From assembly GCF_039394605.1 (NCBI RefSeq), contig NZ_CP135033.1:124001-188000 (forward strand): 64,000 nt of DNA, written 5' to 3'. Positions 44,929 to 53,909 of this stretch are shown one piece after another (position 1 is the stretch's first letter; each line of letters begins with the position of its first letter). The stretch comes from Buchnera aphidicola (Kurisakia onigurumii) (GTDB lineage: Bacteria > Pseudomonadota > Gammaproteobacteria > Enterobacterales > Enterobacteriaceae). The position numbers and the translations under genes are program-made. The notes beneath the pieces were generated by a model. That model made no database searches. It saw nothing but the letters and a program-made list of their open reading frames with translations, and was not told the DNA's origin.

Positions 44929-45310
44929 TGGAGTTGGCGGGATTCGAACCCGCGTCCAAAAATTCTATATAATTTAGGTACTACATGCTTAGTCTATAAT
45001 TTTTTTTAAAACATTCTAATTAAATTATAAGACGTAAAATGTTTAGATGTTTTTCTTGAAAGTTTTTTCATTAAGAAAATCAAGAAATTTTCTTAAGAAA
45101 CTCTTTATTTATATTATTAAATCTTTATTTTCTACATAGAAAAGAGAAAACTATTTATAGATATAAAGACCTTTTACAGTTTTTTAAGCTGCTAAAGCGT
45201 ATTGCTGATTTTTTTTTGCATTTAATTTATACGGTTTTTATCGAGGCCACCGATCCTCGGCATGCACCTAAAATTTTTTGATATTTTTGTCGAATCCAAA
45301 TATCAACCCC
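44929..45310 (-). ncRNA. ssrA: Transfer-messenger RNA (tmRNA)
   Basis: Rescues stalled ribosomes and tags the unfinished protein for destruction. On the minus strand the 5' end reads GGGGUUGAUAUUUGGAUUCG and pairs (7 bp, one G-U) with CAACUCC at the 3' end. The T arm is GCGGG-TTCGAAT-CCCGC (44939-44955), and GGTGCATGCCGAG near the 5' end is a conserved tmRNA block. The tag frame, from GCA at 45217-45219 to TAA at 45184-45186, encodes AKKNQQYALAA, with the standard YALAA degradation signal. CCA is not encoded: after the discriminator A the strand runs straight into A residues (T19 at 44911-44929 on the plus strand), so CCA must be added after processing. smpB is not in the window. Confidence 0.95.
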
Positions 45311-45417
45311 TTTTATTATGCAAATAAAAATATTTATTTTTTATTTTTAAAAAATATTATATAATATTTTTATAAAATTTTCTATACTAAATATTAATTT
45401 ATTAAAAAAGATAAAAT

Positions 45418-45741
45418 ATGAATACTATAAAAAAAATTGAAAAACAAATTCAAGAAAATCCTGTTTTAATATATATAAAAGGAACACCTGATAATCCGAG
45501 TTGTGGATTTTCATCTCAAGCAGTTACAGCGTTAAAAACATGTTCGGATAATTTTTCTTATGTTGATATTTTACAACATCCTGATATTAGAAAAGAACTA
45601 CCAAAATATTCTGATTGGCCAACTTTTCCTCAATTATGGGTTTCAGGAAAATTAATTGGAGGATGTAATATTATATTAGAAATGGTTGAAAAAAATGAAT
45701 TAAAAAAAATTATAGATAACGCTTTTAAAAAAAATAGATAA
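45418..45741 (+). CDS. grxD: Monothiol glutaredoxin
   Basis: A monothiol glutaredoxin of the Grx4 type, which binds a [2Fe-2S] cluster with glutathione and acts in Fe-S cluster delivery. It has 107 residues (115 in E. coli). The active site is PSCGFS with Cys29, preceded by the glutathione-binding Lys in YIKGTPDNP. Further conserved blocks are WPTFPQLWVSGKLIGG. It fits the need to load the many Fe-S clusters of complex I, though that link is inferred. Confidence 0.96.
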   Translation: MNTIKKIEKQIQENPVLIYIKGTPDNPSCGFSSQAVTALKTCSDNFSYVDILQHPDIRKELPKYSDWPTFPQLWVSGKLIGGCNIILEMVEKNELKKIIDNAFKKNR

Positions 45742-45761
45742 AATATAATAAAAATTATTAT

Positions 45762-45780
45762 AATACATTTTCAATGTATT
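45762..45780. terminator. Short hairpin between grxD and rnt
   Basis: A perfect 8-bp stem aatacatt-ttc-aatgtatt lies between convergent genes with A/T-rich flanks on both sides. It is a candidate bidirectional terminator, but weak because it holds only one G-C pair. Confidence 0.4.
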
Positions 45781-45804
45781 TAAAAATATTTATTTTTTAT
45801 TATT

Positions 45805-46434
45805 TTAAAGAGGCCATCCTCCTAATTTTTTTAATCGATTAACTAATTCGCAAAAAAGATTAGCTGTTTTAATAGTATCATATAAAGCAGAATGAGCTTG
45901 ACTATTATCAAAACATAAACCTGCTTTTTTACATGCTTTAGCTAAAACAGTTTGTCCTAATATTAAACCGCTTAATGCTGCAGTATCAAAAGTGACAAAA
46001 GGATGAAAAGGATTTTTTTTTATTCCAGTTCTTTCGATTGCAGCCATTAAAAAATTATAATCAAACATCGCGTTATGAGCTACAATTATTCCTTTACTAC
46101 ATTTTTCTTCTTTGATTCCTTTGTTTACCAGATCAAATATTTTTTTTAATGCTTTTTTTTCACTAATTGCCTTTCTCAATGGATTAAATGGATCTATTTT
46201 ATTAAATATTAGAGAGTTAGGATCAATACATGATCCTGAAAAAGGATGAATATGAAAATGAATTGTTTTTTCTGTACGTAGCCAACCTAATGAATCCATT
46301 TTTAAAGTAATAACTGCGATTTCTAATAATGCATTATTTTTTGCATCAAAACCACTAGTTTCAATATCAATAACTACTGGATAAAAACTTCTGAATCTTT
46401 GATTTAGTAAATTTTTAATTTTATTTTTATTCAT
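45805..46434 (-). CDS. rnt: Ribonuclease T
   Basis: A 3'-5' exonuclease of the DEDDh class that trims the 3' ends of tRNAs and other stable RNAs. It has 209 residues (215 in E. coli). Catalytic residues sit in [11 protein letters not shown], the middle block [19 protein letters not shown], and [17 protein letters not shown]. It is likely involved in maturing the tmRNA and tRNAs of this cell. Confidence 0.96.
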   Translation of the reverse strand: MNKNKIKNLLNQRFRSFYPVVIDIETSGFDAKNNALLEIAVITLKMDSLGWLRTEKTIHFHIHPFSGSCIDPNSLIFNKIDPFNPLRKAISEKKALKKIFDLVNKGIKEEKCSKGIIVAHNAMFDYNFLMAAIERTGIKKNPFHPFVTFDTAALSGLILGQTVLAKACKKAGLCFDNSQAHSALYDTIKTANLFCELVNRLKKLGGWPL

Positions 46435-46655
46435 TTTATTCTCGTAAGTAAAATTTTTTTAGAGATAATGAAAAATAAATATAATAGAATATTTAAAATA
46501 ATATATATTTTCATTTTTTTTTTATTAATTATTTTTTTTATAAAATAAATATTTTTATGCAATTTGTATTTTATATTATATAATAAAAAGAGAACATTAT
46601 TTATTAAAAATTAAATTTTTTAAAATTTATATTTATTTGATATAGGAATTTTTAC

Positions 46656-47291
46656 ATGCAATATTATTTACCAAAAATCAATTATGCGTATAATGCTTTG
46701 GAACCTTTCATTGATGCAGAAACAATGTTCATTCATCATACAAAACATCATCAAGCGTATATAGATAATACTAATAGAATTTTAAAAGAAGAAAAAATTT
46801 ATTCTAATATTTCTATTGAAAAATTATTAAAATCATTACATAAAATAAAATCAAATAATACAGTATTATTACAAAATAATGCTGGAGGGCATTTTAATCA
46901 TAGTTTTTTTTGGAAATTATTAAAAATAGGAACAACTGTTTCAGGAAATTTAAAACAACAAATAAAAAAAAATTTTCAATCTATTGATAATTTTAAATTA
47001 GAATTTGAAAAAAAATCTATGCAACATTTTGGATCTGGTTGGATTTTTTTAGTGTTTAAAAAAGGAAAATTATCAATAAATTCATATAAAAATCAAGATA
47101 ATCCGTTAATGAGTAGTAGTATTACTGGTTTTTCTGGTTATCCTATTTTATGTTTGGATTTATGGGAACATGCTTATTATTTAAAATATAGAAATCGAAA
47201 ATTGGATTATATTCAATCTTTTTGGAATATTTTAAATTGGGAAGAAGCAATGATTCAATTTGAAAAATTTTATTATAGTGACAAATTATAA
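46656..47291 (+). CDS. sodA: Superoxide dismutase, manganese type
   Basis: Converts superoxide to peroxide and oxygen. It has 211 residues (206 in E. coli SodA). Metal ligands: His27 in [13 protein letters not shown], His in [13 protein letters not shown], and Asp/His in [26 protein letters not shown] and [11 protein letters not shown] follow the Mn-type pattern, not SodB. The product, peroxide, is handled by the peroxiredoxin encoded 4 kb away. An AGGA ribosome binding site precedes the ATG. Confidence 0.95.
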   Translation: MQYYLPKINYAYNALEPFIDAETMFIHHTKHHQAYIDNTNRILKEEKIYSNISIEKLLKSLHKIKSNNTVLLQNNAGGHFNHSFFWKLLKIGTTVSGNLKQQIKKNFQSIDNFKLEFEKKSMQHFGSGWIFLVFKKGKLSINSYKNQDNPLMSSSITGFSGYPILCLDLWEHAYYLKYRNRKLDYIQSFWNILNWEEAMIQFEKFYYSDKL

Positions 47292-47374
47292 TATAAAAAA
47301 ATATTTATTTGTAATAAAAATAAAAAAAATTTTATTTATATAATATTTCTAGTAATTAAATAAGGAATATATTA

Positions 47375-47922
47375 ATGAAAAATATAAAAGTTATTTTTGG
47401 ATTAGGTAATCCAGGAAAAAAATACTTTTTTTCCAGACATAATTTAGGATCTTTTTTTGTTCAACAATTAGCAGAATTAAATGAAGTTAAATTAATAGAA
47501 AAAAAAAGATTTTAGGATATATAGGAGAAGTATTTTTAAAAAATAGAAATATTAAAATAATTACTCCAAATATATATATGAATGAAAATGGAAAATCAGT
47601 TTTTTTAGTTTCAAAAATTTTTAATATTTCATTAAAAAATATTTTAATAGTACATGATGATTTAGATTTAAAAATAGGAGAAATAAAATTTAAATATTCT
47701 ATGGGTAGTGGAGGACATAATGGATTGAGAAGCATTATTACAGTTTTTAAACAATTTTATAAAAAAAAAAATAAAAATATTTTTTTTAACAGATTGCGAA
47801 TCGGTATTGGAAGACCAGATCATGTATCTCAAGTATGTAATTTTGTTTTGTCAAAACCTAATAGAAAAGATTTTTTTTTAATAAAAAAAAAAATAAATGA
47901 TTTTTTTGTATTTATCAATTAA
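47375..47922 (+). pseudogene. pth: Peptidyl-tRNA hydrolase gene with one frameshift in an A9 run (may still be expressed)
   Basis: Pth recycles peptidyl-tRNA and is essential in bacteria. The frame from the ATG at 47375 (MKNIKVIFGLGNPGKKYF, with catalytic His22 in SRHN) ends at TAG 47513-47515 after 46 codons, just past a run of nine A (47499-47507). The other frame then continues perfectly: ILGYIGEVFLKNR, MNENGKS, ILIVHDDLDLKIG, SGGHNGLRSII and RIGIGRPDH up to 47922. One extra A would restore a 182-residue protein (194 in E. coli) with all family motifs. No other damage is seen, so the gene is either rescued by RNA polymerase slippage at the A run, freshly broken, or affected by a sequencing error. 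ychF follows at 53 bp, the conserved pth-ychF pairing. Confidence 0.9.
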
Positions 47923-47975
47923 ATTAAAAAATTTTTTATCTTGTATAGGTAATAATTTTTATTATAGGGAAAAAA

Positions 47976-49070
47976 ATGGGTTTTAAATGTGGTTTAGTTG
48001 GACTTCCTAATGTAGGAAAATCGACTTTATTTAATATATTAACTAATTCAGACGTTTCTGCTGAAAATTTTCCATTTTGTACAATAAAACCTAATACAGC
48101 TATTGTTTCTGTACAAGATATTCGTTTAAAACAATTAAATGATATTGTTAAATCAGATAAAGTAGTACCTACTATAATGGAATTTGTAGATATAGCTGGT
48201 TTAATCAAAGGATCTTATAAAGGTGAAGGTTTAGGAAATGCATTTTTAGACAATATTAGAAATACAGATGCTATTATTCATGTAGTAAGGTGTTTTCAAG
48301 ATGATAAAATTATTCATGTATATCAAGAAATTGATCCAATACGTGATATAGAACTAATTAATATGGAATTAATTTTTTCCGATATTAGTCTTTGTAAAAA
48401 AAATATTAATAAAATAGTTACTCAAAAAAAAAATAATAAAAATATTGATATTTTTCAGAAAAAGTTAAATTTGTTAAATAAATTTTTATCTCATTTAGAA
48501 ACAAAAGGTGCTTTACGAACTTTATCGATAAATGAAAATGAAAAAAAAATATCAATCGAATTTAAATTTATTACTTTAAAGCCTATTCTTTATCTTGCTA
48601 ATATTGGAAAAGATAGTAAAAAAAATTTAAAAATTAAAAATTTAATAGAATTTTGTAAAAAAGAATTTTCTCAATTAATTCCTGTATGTATTTTATTAGA
48701 AAAAAAATTTTTTAATGATAATAAAAAAAAATATTTATTAAATACAACTAATAAAAAAAGATATCAATCAGTATTAGATAAAATTATTCTATCAGGGTAT
48801 AAATTATTAAATTTATGTACTTTTTTTACAGTAGGAAAAAAAGAAATTAGAGCATGGAATATTCCAAAAAATTCTAAGATAACAATTGCAGCAAGAAAAA
48901 TACATAGTGATATGGAAAAAGGATTTATTAGAGCTAATGTAATTTCATTTTCAGATTTTATTATTTGTAATGGAGAAAAAAATTCTAAAAAAATGGGAAA
49001 AAATCGAATAGAAGGAAAAAATTATTATATACAAGAAGGAGATATTATCAATATATTATTTAATATTTAA
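47976..49070 (+). CDS. ychF: Redox-regulated ATPase YchF (Obg family)
   Basis: A ribosome-associated P-loop ATPase of the Obg family. It has 364 residues (363 in E. coli). Motifs: GLPNVGKSTLFN (P-loop), FVDIAGLIKGSYKGEGLGNAF (switch II), a coiled-coil insert (about 130-200), and a C-terminal TGS domain (AWNIPKNSKITIAARKIHSD). It follows pth, its usual partner. Confidence 0.97.
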   Translation: MGFKCGLVGLPNVGKSTLFNILTNSDVSAENFPFCTIKPNTAIVSVQDIRLKQLNDIVKSDKVVPTIMEFVDIAGLIKGSYKGEGLGNAFLDNIRNTDAIIHVVRCFQDDKIIHVYQEIDPIRDIELINMELIFSDISLCKKNINKIVTQKKNNKNIDIFQKKLNLLNKFLSHLETKGALRTLSINENEKKISIEFKFITLKPILYLANIGKDSKKNLKIKNLIEFCKKEFSQLIPVCILLEKKFFNDNKKKYLLNTTNKKRYQSVLDKIILSGYKLLNLCTFFTVGKKEIRAWNIPKNSKITIAARKIHSDMEKGFIRANVISFSDFIICNGEKNSKKMGKNRIEGKNYYIQEGDIINILFNI

Positions 49071-49143
49071 ATTTTATTTATATAATATAAAAATATTTAT
49101 TTTTGTACTAGAATATATTTATCATTTTTCATCAAAATTATAT

Positions 49144-49188
49144 AAAACTAGCAAATATAATAAGTATAAAAATTTTTTGCTAGTTTTT
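49144..49188. terminator. Bidirectional terminator between ychF and thrC
   Basis: A perfect 12-bp stem pairs aaaactagcaaa (49144-49155) with tttgctagtttt (49176-49187), with a 20-nt loop. A residues open and T residues close the stem, so it can terminate both convergent transcripts. Confidence 0.8.
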
Positions 49189-49202
49189 AAATGATTAATG
49201 TT

Positions 49203-50495
49203 TTATTTTTTTAATAAAAAATTTCTTAATTTTAAAAAATTAGGATCCATATGGTATGATAAAGAGGGTAAATTAATTCTATTTTGAATTTTATTAGGTA
49301 AAGGTATTTTAATATTTAAAATTTTTTCAATAGTATTTTTGAATTTGGAAGGATGAGCTGTTCCTAAGAATAGACCATACTCGTTTTTTTTAATTTGATT
49401 TTTCAGTAATCTATAGGCAACTGCTGCATGTGGTTCTGATATATAATTTAACTCATATAATTCTTGTAAAGTTTTTTTAGTAATTTTATCAGAAACACTA
49501 CCGTATCCTAATGTTTTTAAATCCCATTTTTTTCTTTTAAATAGTTGTTCTACACGAGGCCAGTTATTTGGTTGACTAATATCCATAGCATTTGATATAG
49601 TCGAAATAGTTTTTTTAGGATCCCATATTTTATTTTCTAAAAATCGTGGAACAGTATCATTAGAATTAGTAGCAGCTATAAATGATTTAACAGGTAAACC
49701 TAATGATTTAGCTAATAATCCTGCAGTTAAGTTTCCAAAATTTCCGCAAGGAACTGATATAATTAATTTTTCTCTTTTTTTAATTGGTGTTATAGAAAAA
49801 GCTTCAAAATAGTAACATATTTGTGCTAATAAACGACTAATATTAATAGAATTAGCTGAATTTAAGCAAGTAGATTCTCGAATTTCTATATCTTGAAAAG
49901 ATTGTTTTACCAATGTTTGACAATCATCAAAACTTCCATCTATAGCAATAGTAGTAATATTATGACCTAAAGTACAGAATAATTTTTCTTGATATTGGCT
50001 TATTTTTCCTTTTGGATATAGAATTACGACTCTAATATTTTTCATTTTATAAAAAGCATGTGCTACTGCGGCTCCTGTATCTCCTGATGTAGCAGTTAAT
50101 ATAGTAATTGTTTTTTTTTCTTTTTTATTGAGAAATGATAATATTTGAGCCATAAAACGAGCTCCAAAATCTTTAAATGCTAACGTAGGTCCATGAAATA
50201 TTTCTAAACAAGATATATTTTCTTCTACTTGTTTAATAATAGGTCCTGTAAATGAAAATGCTGTTTTTACAGAATTATAAAGAGTCTCAGATTCAATTTC
50301 GTTTTCTATGAACATATTTAAAATTTTGCTACTACGAGTAATGAAATCCATTTCTAGCATTTCTGTTAATAATTTTTTTTTTATTATCGGGAGATTAACA
50401 GGAAAAAATAATCCCTGATTGGTTCCTAATCCTAATTGTACAGCTTCAGAAAAATTAACTATTTCTTTTTGGTTTTTTAAATTATATAATTTCAT
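49203..50495 (-). CDS. thrC: Threonine synthase
   Basis: The pyridoxal-phosphate enzyme converting O-phosphohomoserine to threonine. It has 430 residues (428 in E. coli). The PLP lysine lies in FHGPTLAFKDFGARFMAQ, and the phosphate-binding loop is TATSGDTGAAVAHAF. Last gene of thrABC, only 3 bp after thrB. Confidence 0.97.
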   Translation of the reverse strand: MKLYNLKNQKEIVNFSEAVQLGLGTNQGLFFPVNLPIIKKKLLTEMLEMDFITRSSKILNMFIENEIESETLYNSVKTAFSFTGPIIKQVEENISCLEIFHGPTLAFKDFGARFMAQILSFLNKKEKKTITILTATSGDTGAAVAHAFYKMKNIRVVILYPKGKISQYQEKLFCTLGHNITTIAIDGSFDDCQTLVKQSFQDIEIRESTCLNSANSINISRLLAQICYYFEAFSITPIKKREKLIISVPCGNFGNLTAGLLAKSLGLPVKSFIAATNSNDTVPRFLENKIWDPKKTISTISNAMDISQPNNWPRVEQLFKRKKWDLKTLGYGSVSDKITKKTLQELYELNYISEPHAAVAYRLLKNQIKKNEYGLFLGTAHPSKFKNTIEKILNIKIPLPNKIQNRINLPSLSYHMDPNFLKLRNFLLKK

Positions 50496-50498
50496 TTT

Positions 50499-51431
50499 TT
50501 ATCCTATTTCTCTTGCTCCGATAGTATCTATTTTACAAATTTTTACGAATCCATCTATTTTATTTTTAAAATAATTGTTTTTTATGATTTCAGATATTTT
50601 TACAGCCATTTCTGTATTTTTAGTAATTGCAAATATACTAGGACCAGATCCAGATATTCCACAACTTAATGCTCCTACTTCAATTATTTTTTTTTTTGTT
50701 TTAATAAAATTAGGTAATAAACATGTGCGGTAAGGTTCAGCAATTAAATCTTGCATGAGAGTAGAAGCTAATTTAGAATTTTTAGTATATGAAGCATGAA
50801 TAAATCCAGCTAAATTTTTACTATGCTGAATACAAGTTTCTTTAGAATATTTTTTAGGTAATATATTTCTTGCTTGTGAAGTAGAAATTTTAATTCCTGG
50901 CCAACCAACAATCCATAACCAATTTGTAAAATTAGGTATTTTTTCACTTAAATATTTTTTTTGATTAATAATTAATTGCAAACCTCCTAAATAACAAGGA
51001 GCAACATTATCATAATGTATTTCTCCTGAAATAACACCTTCTAATTTTCCCATTAGTATTAATAATTCTGAATTTTGAAGTGGTTTTTTCAGAAAATTAT
51101 TTATAGCAATTAATGCTGCTACAATAGAACATGCGCTTGATCCTAAACCAGAACCTATAGGCATATTTTTTTCGAGTGTAATTTTAATATTTATTTTTTT
51201 ATTTATTTTTTTGCAAAAGTAATTCCAGCATTTCCAAACAATATTATCTAATTCATTTTTTGGAAGATCATTCTTAAAAGAACCTAACACTTTTAATTCA
51301 AATTTTTTTGAGGATTGAATTGTAATACAGTCTCCTAATAAAGATCCATCAATAGGAGATATAGCTGCTCCTAAAACATCGAATCCAACATTTAAGTTTC
51401 CTATTGATGCGGGAGCATAAATTTTTATCAT
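50499..51431 (-). CDS. thrB: Homoserine kinase
   Basis: Phosphorylates homoserine. It has 310 residues, the E. coli length. It is a GHMP kinase with the ATP-binding motif [18 protein letters not shown]; the N-terminal [16 protein letters not shown] and C-terminal [13 protein letters not shown] blocks are kept. It lies 21 bp after thrA and 3 bp before thrC. Confidence 0.98.
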   Translation of the reverse strand: MIKIYAPASIGNLNVGFDVLGAAISPIDGSLLGDCITIQSSKKFELKVLGSFKNDLPKNELDNIVWKCWNYFCKKINKKINIKITLEKNMPIGSGLGSSACSIVAALIAINNFLKKPLQNSELLILMGKLEGVISGEIHYDNVAPCYLGGLQLIINQKKYLSEKIPNFTNWLWIVGWPGIKISTSQARNILPKKYSKETCIQHSKNLAGFIHASYTKNSKLASTLMQDLIAEPYRTCLLPNFIKTKKKIIEVGALSCGISGSGPSIFAITKNTEMAVKISEIIKNNYFKNKIDGFVKICKIDTIGAREIG

Positions 51432-51452
51432 AATATTAAACTCCTAAGATCT

Positions 51453-53909
51453 TTATGAGATTAAACGTAGTAAATCGGAAAATATACCAGAAGCAGTTAC
51501 ATTGTTTCCTGCTCCATAACCTCGAAGTATCAAAGGAATAGGTTGATAGTATTTAGTGTAAAAAGATAGTATATTTTCTCCATTTTTTACTGTATATAAA
51601 GGATCATTTTTATTTACTGATATAATTTCTACTGAACATTTTCCGTATTGATTAATTATACCTACATGTTTTAAAACTTTATTTTCAGAATTTGATTTTT
51701 TTATTTTTTCTAAAATTATTGAATCAATATTATTTATTTCAGACAAAAATTCTTTTGTATTTAATTTAGAATAATCAAATTTTTTTGGAAAAAGAGAATC
51801 TATTTTTATATCTTTGAGTTCTAACTTATAACCAATTTCTCGTGCAATAATTAGTAATTTCCTTGCGACATCTATTCCAGATAAATCTTCTTTTGGATTT
51901 GGTTCGGTTAATCCTATTTCCATAGCTTGTTTTGTAGATTCATATAAAGAAAATCCTTCATTTAACTTTCCAAATATAAAAGATAAAGAACCTGATAGTA
52001 TACCTACAAATCGAATTATTTTATCTCCTGATTGAATCAATTTTTGTAGATTATCTATGATAGGTAGACCTGCTCCTACATTAGTTTCATATAAAAATTT
52101 TCTGTTTTTTTGTAAACATATATTACGTAATTTTTCATAATAAACATAACTAGAAGTATTTGCTTTTTTATTAGGAGTAATAATGTGACATCCTAAAGAA
52201 ATAAAATTTAGATATTGATCAGATATTTCTTGACTAGCTGTACAATCAATTAAAACTGGATTATTGAATTTATTTTTACTGATGTATTTTTTTAATTTTT
52301 CTATTTGAAAATTTTCTTGATTTTTTTTTATTTTTAATTCCCATTGTTTAATATTAATTCCTTTGGAATTAAAAATCATATATTTAGTATTTGAAATACT
52401 ACATAGTTTGATAAAAATATTATTTTTTTTCAAAATATTTTTTTGATTACTTAATTGATTTAATAAAGTTTTTCCTATTTTTCCAATACCAATTAAAAAT
52501 ATTTCAATTTTTCTTTTTTTTATATTTTCAAAAAATAAATTTTTATGTAAATGATTAATATCAGATTGAATATCTTTATCTTTTTGAACTATAATTGATA
52601 TGGAATTATTGGAAGAATTTTTTATTACTGATATTATATCACAGTTACTTTGTAGTATATTTTTTAAAAAAATTTTATTAATTTTTTTATTAAATACAAT
52701 ATTTTTTCCTATTATAGAAATTATTGAAATAGAATCTATTATTTCTATTTTTTTAATTGTATTACTTTTTTTATTTTTAAAATTTTTTTTAAAAATATTA
52801 TAACATTCTTTGTTTTTTTCTTTTGAAAAATAAATATTGATAGAGTGGTTTTCTTGCAAACAAGAAATAAAATATGTTTGAATGTTATAATTTGAAATTA
52901 TTTTTTTTATATGAGAGAAAATATCTATTTTATTTTCTTTTTCTTTTATATATATTTTAATTATACTAAAATTGTTTAAACAAGAAATTCCTTTAATAAT
53001 AGTATTTTTTTTACATTTTTTTGATATAAAAGTTCCTTCTGCATTAGGTTGTAATGTATTTTTAATGATGCATGAAATATTGAATTTTTCTAAAGGAAGA
53101 ATAGTTTTAGAATGTAGTACTTTTGATCCTAATTGTGAAAATTCTTTTGCTTCTTCATAAGAAATATTTTTTATTAGTTTTGCTGAATTAATTTTTTTTG
53201 GATCAAAACTATAAATTCCGTTTACATCAGTCCAAATTTCGCAAATAGATGCTTCTAAACATACAGATAATATTGCAGCAGAATAATCTGATCCGTCTCT
53301 TCCTAATACAACTATTTCTTTTTTTTTATTTCTTGCAACGAAACCAGACATTAATATAATATTATCAACAGGTATATGCATTTCTTGTATATTTTTTTTT
53401 GATTCTGAAATATTAACAGTAGCATTTAAAAAATTATTGTTAGCAATTATTTTTTTTTCGGGATTTATAACTATTGTTTTTATTTTTTTTATTTTTAATA
53501 TTTTTTCCATAATAATTACGGATAATTTTTCTCCTCTAGAAATTATAATTGATTGAATTTCATCTGGACATTTTTTTAATATTTTTACTGCATATAATAT
53601 TTCTTTTGTTTTTCGTATTTCATGATTGATTAAATATTTAATATCTTCACAATCAGAGTTAGGATATTTATTATTGATATCATTTAATAAATTATTAAAA
53701 ATTTTTATTATTTTATTAAAATAAATTAGATAGTTTTTATCACGTACAGCATATTCAATTGTTTTAATAAAATAATTAGTAATTTTTGCTGGAGCTGAAA
53801 GAACGATAGCTACTTGTTCTATTTTATTTTTTTGAATGATTATATTTGATACTTTAAAAAATAAATCTGCATTAGATAGAGATGATCCGCCAAATTTTAG
53901 TACTCTCAT
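51453..53909 (-). CDS. thrA: Bifunctional aspartokinase I / homoserine dehydrogenase I
   Basis: Catalyses the first and third steps from aspartate to threonine. It has 818 residues (820 in E. coli). The aspartokinase domain (about 1-290) starts MRVLKFGGSSL and has GRDGSDYSAAILS; ACT-type regulatory repeats lie at about 300-455; the dehydrogenase domain begins at about 465 with IGIGKIGKTLLNQL and includes LIDCTASQEISDQY, NVGAGLPIIDNLQKL and GILSGSLSFIFGKL. The ACT region is the most diverged part, so feedback control by threonine may be weakened; that is inference. The ribosome binding site AGGA is visible. I see no leader peptide or attenuator hairpin upstream, unlike E. coli thrL. Confidence 0.97.
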   Translation of the reverse strand: MRVLKFGGSSLSNADLFFKVSNIIIQKNKIEQVAIVLSAPAKITNYFIKTIEYAVRDKNYLIYFNKIIKIFNNLLNDINNKYPNSDCEDIKYLINHEIRKTKEILYAVKILKKCPDEIQSIIISRGEKLSVIIMEKILKIKKIKTIVINPEKKIIANNNFLNATVNISESKKNIQEMHIPVDNIILMSGFVARNKKKEIVVLGRDGSDYSAAILSVCLEASICEIWTDVNGIYSFDPKKINSAKLIKNISYEEAKEFSQLGSKVLHSKTILPLEKFNISCIIKNTLQPNAEGTFISKKCKKNTIIKGISCLNNFSIIKIYIKEKENKIDIFSHIKKIISNYNIQTYFISCLQENHSINIYFSKEKNKECYNIFKKNFKNKKSNTIKKIEIIDSISIISIIGKNIVFNKKINKIFLKNILQSNCDIISVIKNSSNNSISIIVQKDKDIQSDINHLHKNLFFENIKKRKIEIFLIGIGKIGKTLLNQLSNQKNILKKNNIFIKLCSISNTKYMIFNSKGINIKQWELKIKKNQENFQIEKLKKYISKNKFNNPVLIDCTASQEISDQYLNFISLGCHIITPNKKANTSSYVYYEKLRNICLQKNRKFLYETNVGAGLPIIDNLQKLIQSGDKIIRFVGILSGSLSFIFGKLNEGFSLYESTKQAMEIGLTEPNPKEDLSGIDVARKLLIIAREIGYKLELKDIKIDSLFPKKFDYSKLNTKEFLSEINNIDSIILEKIKKSNSENKVLKHVGIINQYGKCSVEIISVNKNDPLYTVKNGENILSFYTKYYQPIPLILRGYGAGNNVTASGIFSDLLRLIS

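Noticed and set aside
44911-44929. T19 run as a rho-independent terminator for nadK
   Set aside because: No stable G+C-bearing stem precedes it on the plus strand; it may still help termination but cannot be called as a standard terminator.
45311-45417. Promoter for tmRNA (CATAAT a few bases before the 5' end)
   Set aside because: The box is too close to the mature 5' end and no convincing -35 box is seen; many similar A/T hexamers occur in this spacer.
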